From Armatimonadota bacterium (GTDB lineage Bacteria; Armatimonadota; HRBIN16), in assembly GCA_026003175.1 (NCBI GenBank), contig BPGT01000002.1, positions 1,178,001 through 1,242,000 of the forward strand: DNA of 64,000 bases, in the 5' to 3' direction. The position numbers and the translations under genes are program-made. Below the pieces are notes generated by a model that worked only from the letters and a program-made list of their open reading frames with translations, had not been told where the DNA came from and did no database searches. Shown piece by piece: positions 60,663 to 64,000 of the stretch (positions within the stretch are counted from its first letter, which is position 1; each line of letters opens with the position of its first letter).

Positions 60663-61025
60663 ATGCCCAATCAGGTGCCCGAACAAAACGATGACAAGCT
60701 GTACACGCTGAGTGCGGGGTTGCTGCGTGCAGGCAACATGGTGAGCATACTGCTGTTATCCTCTGGCATCCTGCTCTCACTATGGTACGGGAACTATATA
60801 CCCCACCACACGCATTCTCTGCTTGCCGCATGGCACAACCTGCGACAGGGTGAGCCGCAGGGATTTCTGGAAGTGGGGTTGCAGATAGTTATCCTGACGC
60901 CCATGTTGCTCTCTCTGGCGATTTGCCTGTATGCGATCGCGCACAAACAACGATCCCTGTTGATACCGTCACTGCTGGTACTGGGAGGACTGGTGCTGAG
61001 CTTATGGATAGGCATCGCGTGGTAG
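60663..61025 (+). CDS. Small DUF1634-like membrane protein
   Basis: 120 residues from ATG 60663 with three hydrophobic segments (VSILLLSSGILLSLWYG; LQIVILTPMLLSLAICLYAI; LLIPSLLVLGGLVLSLWIG), like DUF1634 proteins, which often stand near TauE-type exporters; none is seen here. A frame starting at 60615 would add 16 residues across the -10 box. It overlaps the ispE start by 22 bp. Function unknown. Confidence 0.6.
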   Translation: MPNQVPEQNDDKLYTLSAGLLRAGNMVSILLLSSGILLSLWYGNYIPHHTHSLLAAWHNLRQGEPQGFLEVGLQIVILTPMLLSLAICLYAIAHKQRSLLIPSLLVLGGLVLSLWIGIAW

Positions 61026-61885
61026 CCCTGCCCTCTTATGCCAAAGTGAACCTCACCCTGGATGTGCGGGAACGCCTGCCCAACGGCTATCATTTGATTC
61101 GCTCGGTAATGCAGCAGATTAGCCTGGCGGATGAGGTTATCGTGCGACTGGACAACGAGGAGGGCATCTACATTGAGTGTTCCGACCCTACTGTACCCTG
61201 TGACCAGACGAATCTGGCATGGCGCGCCGCCGAACGTTTTTACGCTCGGCTGGGAGAACCTCCGCACGTACGTATCACCCTGCGCAAGCAGATTCCGACA
61301 CAGGCGGGGCTGGGCGGCGGCAGCAGTAACGCGGCAACAACCCTGCGCGCACTGAATATCCTGTACGGGCAACCCTTCTCCCTGAAGGAGTTACAATCGC
61401 TGGCGATTTCGCTGGGGTCGGATGTGCCCTTCTTCCTGCACGGAGGCACCGCGCTGGTAGAGGGGCTTGGTGATGTGGTTAGTCCCCTGCCTGTGCCTGC
61501 CAGCCATCCGTTGGTGGTAGCGGTTCCGTCAGTGGGCGTCTCCACCACGTGGGCGTACCAGCGCATCGATGAGGAACGTGCCCTGACCATGGGCGGGGAG
61601 CTGCCCCCACCACGCACATCGGCAATGGTCAGCGCACTGCGGGCGGGCTTGGACTGGTTGCCGCTGCTGCACAACGACTTCGAGGCGGTCGTGCTATCGG
61701 AGTTCCCGGAAATACAGCGGATAAAGCTGCTCATGGTGAGCTCGGGCGCGCAGGCGTCTCTGCTGTGCGGAAGCGGTTCTGCGCTGATGGGTGTATATCC
61801 TGACGAGGCAACCGCTCATCGCGCGCTGCTGAGGATCCGGCGAACGGGCACCCGGGCGTGGTATTGTGTCTTCTGCTGGTGGTAA
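61004..61885 (+). CDS. ispE: 4-diphosphocytidyl-2-C-methylerythritol kinase
   Basis: 293 residues, GHMP kinase fold. SYAKVNLTLDVRERLPNGYH is the typical IspE start, PTQAGLGGGSSNAATTLRAL is the ATP-binding loop, and the GSGSALMGVY motif lies near the end. It phosphorylates CDP-methylerythritol in the MEP pathway of isoprenoid synthesis. The start is set at ATG 61004, since the conserved region begins eight codons later; a longer in-frame reading to 60923 overlaps the membrane protein and lacks similarity. It ends at a hairpin shared with the convergent parB-like gene. Confidence 0.93.
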   Translation: MDRHRVVALPSYAKVNLTLDVRERLPNGYHLIRSVMQQISLADEVIVRLDNEEGIYIECSDPTVPCDQTNLAWRAAERFYARLGEPPHVRITLRKQIPTQAGLGGGSSNAATTLRALNILYGQPFSLKELQSLAISLGSDVPFFLHGGTALVEGLGDVVSPLPVPASHPLVVAVPSVGVSTTWAYQRIDEERALTMGGELPPPRTSAMVSALRAGLDWLPLLHNDFEAVVLSEFPEIQRIKLLMVSSGAQASLLCGSGSALMGVYPDEATAHRALLRIRRTGTRAWYCVFCWW

Positions 61886-61893
61886 CAAAAAGC

Positions 61894-61919
61894 GGGGGTA
61901 CGCCCGATGGCGCACCCCC
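61894..61919. terminator. Bidirectional terminator
   Basis: 11-bp arms GGGGGTACGCC and GGCGCACCCCC with one mismatch, between convergent ispE and the ParB-like gene. On the reverse strand the stem is followed by GCTTTTTGTT, a good T-tract. Confidence 0.8.
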
Positions 61920-61935
61920 GTGCGGGCGGGAGGGG

Positions 61936-63120
61936 TCAGGCTGCTTTGGGCTGGGGTTTGCGGGCTAAGACCTCGAACTTCGGTTTGTAATCAGGACACT
62001 TGTACGACTTGGAGTACTCTTTTGGGTTCTCCGCCTCGCTAACGAAAATTTGCGCTCCCGTCACGGCACACCGCTCGTAGGTGCGGTCGTAGTTTCCGCA
62101 GTCGTAGCAGCGGCGCAACACCGTCCAGCACACGCTGCACCGCAAACTACCAATCAGCTCCACACGCCCACACAGCGGGCAGTGAATGTACACCTCGCGG
62201 AAACCATACTCCTTGTTCTGCAAAGCGGTGCGCACGCGCTGATTAAACTGCTCCAGTTCGTGCTGCAGTTCGCCCGTAGTCGCCAGCAGCTGGTTCATTT
62301 GCTGGGTGTTGATGAACTCGATCACGCGGTCATCCAGCAGGTCGGACACAGCCGAACATGCCTTCTGTAGGTTCTTCAGGTGCTGTTCGGCGGTCTGCGG
62401 CTTGTAGGGTCGTTGCCGCTCGCGACGCGCTCCCAGATGCTTCAGCATCTCCTCGGTGACATGCAGCGGCACACGCAGGAACGCCTCTTTCTTGTTAGGA
62501 TATTCCTGAATGGCGTTCACGATTTTCTCCAGGTCGCCGATGGAGAGCTTCTCATTACGTACCTTCTCCACCAAGCGCAGCTGCGTGCTCACCTCTTTGT
62601 TCAGCGGCAGCAGTACGCGGGCGTGCCCTTCCGTAAACGCACCGCCGTTGCCGCTCGCCGAGGGAGGCTTCATCAGCTCCTGCTGAATCACCTGCGGGAG
62701 CTCCAGCAGTTCCAGATGGCGACGCAGGGTAGTTTCGCTCACCCCCAGCGTGCGCGCCACCTGCTCCCAGCTCATCATGGTTAACAGCTTCTGGATGGCT
62801 TGCGCGCGCTCGATGGGGTTGAGATCCTCACGCTGGAAGTTCTCTAACAGCGCGTCGGCGGCAGCTTCCTCGTCGCTCAGTTCGCGGATGATAGCGGGGA
62901 TTTCGGTCAGCCCAGCCATCTGCGCTGCCCGGTAGCGACGTTCCCCCATCACAATCTCATAAAGCCCATCTGCCACCGGACGAACGACGATGGGCTCCAG
63001 CACTCCACGCTCCTTGATGGACTGCGCGAGCTCCTGCAAGCTCTCCTCGTAAAAAGTCTGGCGAGGTTGGTTCTTGCCGGCGACAATCTGCTCCAGCGGT
63101 ATCATCTGCATATCAGGCAT
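61936..63120 (-). CDS. ParB-like nuclease-fold protein with C-terminal zinc ribbons
   Basis: 394 residues. The N-terminal ParB/Srx domain has NQPRQTF and GERRYRAAQ (59-67), followed by the HTH (WEQVARTLGVSETTLRRHLE) and an acidic helical linker. The C-terminus adds two or three zinc knuckles starting at Cys314 (CPLCG, CSVCW, CYDCG) and ending with CAVTG and CPDYKPKF, which normal ParB lacks. I chose ATG 63120, AGGGAGG 11 bases before it; a GTG at 63150 or 63225 is possible. It may be the chromosome-partition ParB or a Noc-like DNA-binding protein. No parA is visible nearby. Confidence 0.85.
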   Translation of the reverse strand: MPDMQMIPLEQIVAGKNQPRQTFYEESLQELAQSIKERGVLEPIVVRPVADGLYEIVMGERRYRAAQMAGLTEIPAIIRELSDEEAAADALLENFQREDLNPIERAQAIQKLLTMMSWEQVARTLGVSETTLRRHLELLELPQVIQQELMKPPSASGNGGAFTEGHARVLLPLNKEVSTQLRLVEKVRNEKLSIGDLEKIVNAIQEYPNKKEAFLRVPLHVTEEMLKHLGARRERQRPYKPQTAEQHLKNLQKACSAVSDLLDDRVIEFINTQQMNQLLATTGELQHELEQFNQRVRTALQNKEYGFREVYIHCPLCGRVELIGSLRCSVCWTVLRRCYDCGNYDRTYERCAVTGAQIFVSEAENPKEYSKSYKCPDYKPKFEVLARKPQPKAA

Positions 63121-63272
63121 CTCAGGAAGTCCCTCCCTGTATCTCTTCACAGATTCCTTTCCATACCCTCCACCTGCGAAAACCCGTATCGTTGCGGGTT
63201 TCCTATCACCTCCCCTCTGCTCCACGCTTACTCAAGCCGATAATAAGTGCAGAAGAACATGAGGCGATGCGC

Positions 63273-63677
63273 ATGGAGCAACGTACCCCATTCGATACCC
63301 TGCTTGTCTGCGGGGTACCTGTCTTGCGATGGCAGGGCACAACGAGCCATATCGCCCTGCGTAGCTGCCAGCAGATATTGCAGGCGTTGACACGCAACGG
63401 GTATCGCGAAATCGTGCTGGACCTGCAGCAGGCGATTGCTGATGCTCCGCATGAGTGGCAACGCTTGCTGAGCGCTTTGGAAAAGATGCTACCCGCGCAT
63501 ACCCATGCAGAGATAGTGCTGCCCGCAGGCAGCTTGCCCGCACGCCAGCTGAAGCGAATGCGGATAGCGCCATCGGTAGCCCTTGCGCTCAGCCGTATTA
63601 CCCGACTGCCCGCAGCCAGCTTGCAGGCAGCGCTGACTACCCATGTGCGCTGGCAAGAAATCAGGGATGAGGAGTGA
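63273..63677 (+). CDS. Hypothetical protein, STAS-like
   Basis: 134 residues from ATG 63273, with GAGG eight bases before it (ATG 63267 is too close). The layout (VCGVPVLRWQGTTSHIALRS; REIVLDLQQAIADAPHEWQR; ALEKMLPAHTHAEIVLPAG) alternates strands and helices as in STAS anti-sigma-factor antagonist domains, but the family is not certain. It is divergent from the ParB-like gene. The next gene starts 5 bp after its stop and has its RBS in this gene's end. Confidence 0.5.
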   Translation: MEQRTPFDTLLVCGVPVLRWQGTTSHIALRSCQQILQALTRNGYREIVLDLQQAIADAPHEWQRLLSALEKMLPAHTHAEIVLPAGSLPARQLKRMRIAPSVALALSRITRLPAASLQAALTTHVRWQEIRDEE

Positions 63678-63682
63678 GACGC

Positions 63683-63898
63683 ATGGAGCAGAAACAACCT
63701 ACCGACCTGAAGGTAGTGCGCATCATCGACCCCTCGCTGTGCGTGGAGTGTCGGTTTGCATATATCGCCACGGTGGAACTAATGGATGGCAGCCTCAAAG
63801 AGATGCTCTATTGTCGCCGTTTAGACTGCGATAACTGGGACTATGCGGATTGGGAAGAGGAAGAATGGAAAGCATTGTGGGGGGAAGAGGCGGCGTAA
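63683..63898 (+). CDS. Small zinc-binding-type protein
   Basis: 71 residues. A CxxC pair is in LCVECRFAYIA and two more Cys in YCRRLDCDNWDY, which together could bind zinc. The C-terminus is strongly acidic (DWEEEEWKALWGEEA). GAGGAG lies eight bases before ATG 63683. It follows the STAS-like gene closely and overlaps the next start. Function unknown. Confidence 0.6.
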   Translation: MEQKQPTDLKVVRIIDPSLCVECRFAYIATVELMDGSLKEMLYCRRLDCDNWDYADWEEEEWKALWGEEAA

Positions 63899-64000
63899 TA
63901 TCCGCACATATGGACAACGGTAGCGCTGCAGCCCTCATCAGCCTCTTTTCCAGCTTGCAACGCGAATCTGCAGAGCAGACCCTGTTCGCGCTGGCGTTGC
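63865..64000 (+). CDS. Start of an unknown gene, cut by the window edge
   Basis: An open frame of 45 residues to the edge, beginning at ATG 63865 (AGAGGAAGA before it) within the end of the preceding gene, or at ATG 63910 (no clear RBS). After the second ATG it reads MDNGSAAALISLFSSLQRES, then AEQTLFALAL, which looks like helical coding sequence. Too short to name. Confidence 0.4.
   Translation, partial: MESIVGGRGGVISAHMDNGSAAALISLFSSLQRESAEQTLFALAL

Overview
The window looks like chromosomal DNA of a diderm, probably thermophilic or soil/sediment bacterium. The mix of GxGYxYP and GH2-type glycoside hydrolases, Gfo/Idh/MocA and ThuA genes, a PEP-CTERM protein, a Wzz/Wzx/Wzy-type polysaccharide operon and a lone flhB would suit Armatimonadota or a neighbouring phylum. 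That placement is an inference from gene content only; there is no rRNA here.

Region 1 (1-13.6 kb). A partial DUF4143 ATPase gene at the left edge has two near-identical palindromes upstream. A long reverse-strand pyrimidine operon follows: pyrR, pyrB, pyrC, a YtcJ-like amidohydrolase, carA, a GT39-like membrane glycosyltransferase, a GH2-like glycosidase, and carB1, which is only the N-terminal half of CarB. The operon has a clear sigma70-type promoter and a PyrR-type RNA hairpin in its leader. A 186-bp MITE-like element with terminal inverted repeats and a perfect 10-bp target duplication abuts the -35 box.

Region 2 (13.6-16.4 kb). Forward-strand galE, a sugar-phosphate isomerase/epimerase and deoC.

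Region 3 (16.37-24.68 kb). An 8.2-kb integrated element lies in the 3' end of tRNA-Gly(TCC), bounded by a perfect 69-bp direct repeat. It carries a tyrosine integrase with candidate arm-type sites at both ends, and a PrimPol-helicase gene whose 3' part contains four 23-bp palindromic iteron-like repeats and a second repeat family, a candidate replication origin inside the gene. It also has an SSB-like protein, a VRR-NUC nuclease, several small zinc/HTH proteins, and two adjacent small genes that resemble sigma region 4 and sigma region 2. There are no capsid or conjugation genes, so it resembles a phage satellite or a minimal integrative plasmid. This is the best candidate for an undescribed system.

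Region 4 (24.7-41.8 kb). A degenerate tRNA-Pro, flhB, an oxidoreductase and ThuA pair, DUF1003, an internally deleted polysaccharide deacetylase, a PDZ/radical-SAM/DUF512 protein, an ABC-2 transporter, a large secreted GxGYxYP protein, a DegT aminotransferase, a GATase-like/deacetylase fusion, a secreted beta-propeller and a PEP-CTERM protein. A 16-mer identical to an Illumina adapter sits at 41156 and may mark an assembly artefact.

Region 5 (41.9-57.7 kb). A reverse-strand polysaccharide operon with its own promoter (57666-57695) and a textbook terminator (41927-41947): Wzz, Wzx-like flippase, methyltransferase, DUF2334 deacetylase, GT4, Wzy-like polymerase, two more GT4 enzymes, PglC-, PglD- and PglE-like proteins, a membrane-anchored SDR, LhgO and a Wzi-like outer-membrane protein. 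The flippase and the Wzi-like gene are each broken by one extra G in a poly-G run.

Region 6 (57.7-64 kb). An M55 D-aminopeptidase, a secreted beta-helix protein, a decayed HepT toxin next to an intact MntA, a small DUF1634-like membrane protein, ispE, a ParB-like protein with C-terminal zinc ribbons, two small proteins and the start of another gene at the right edge.
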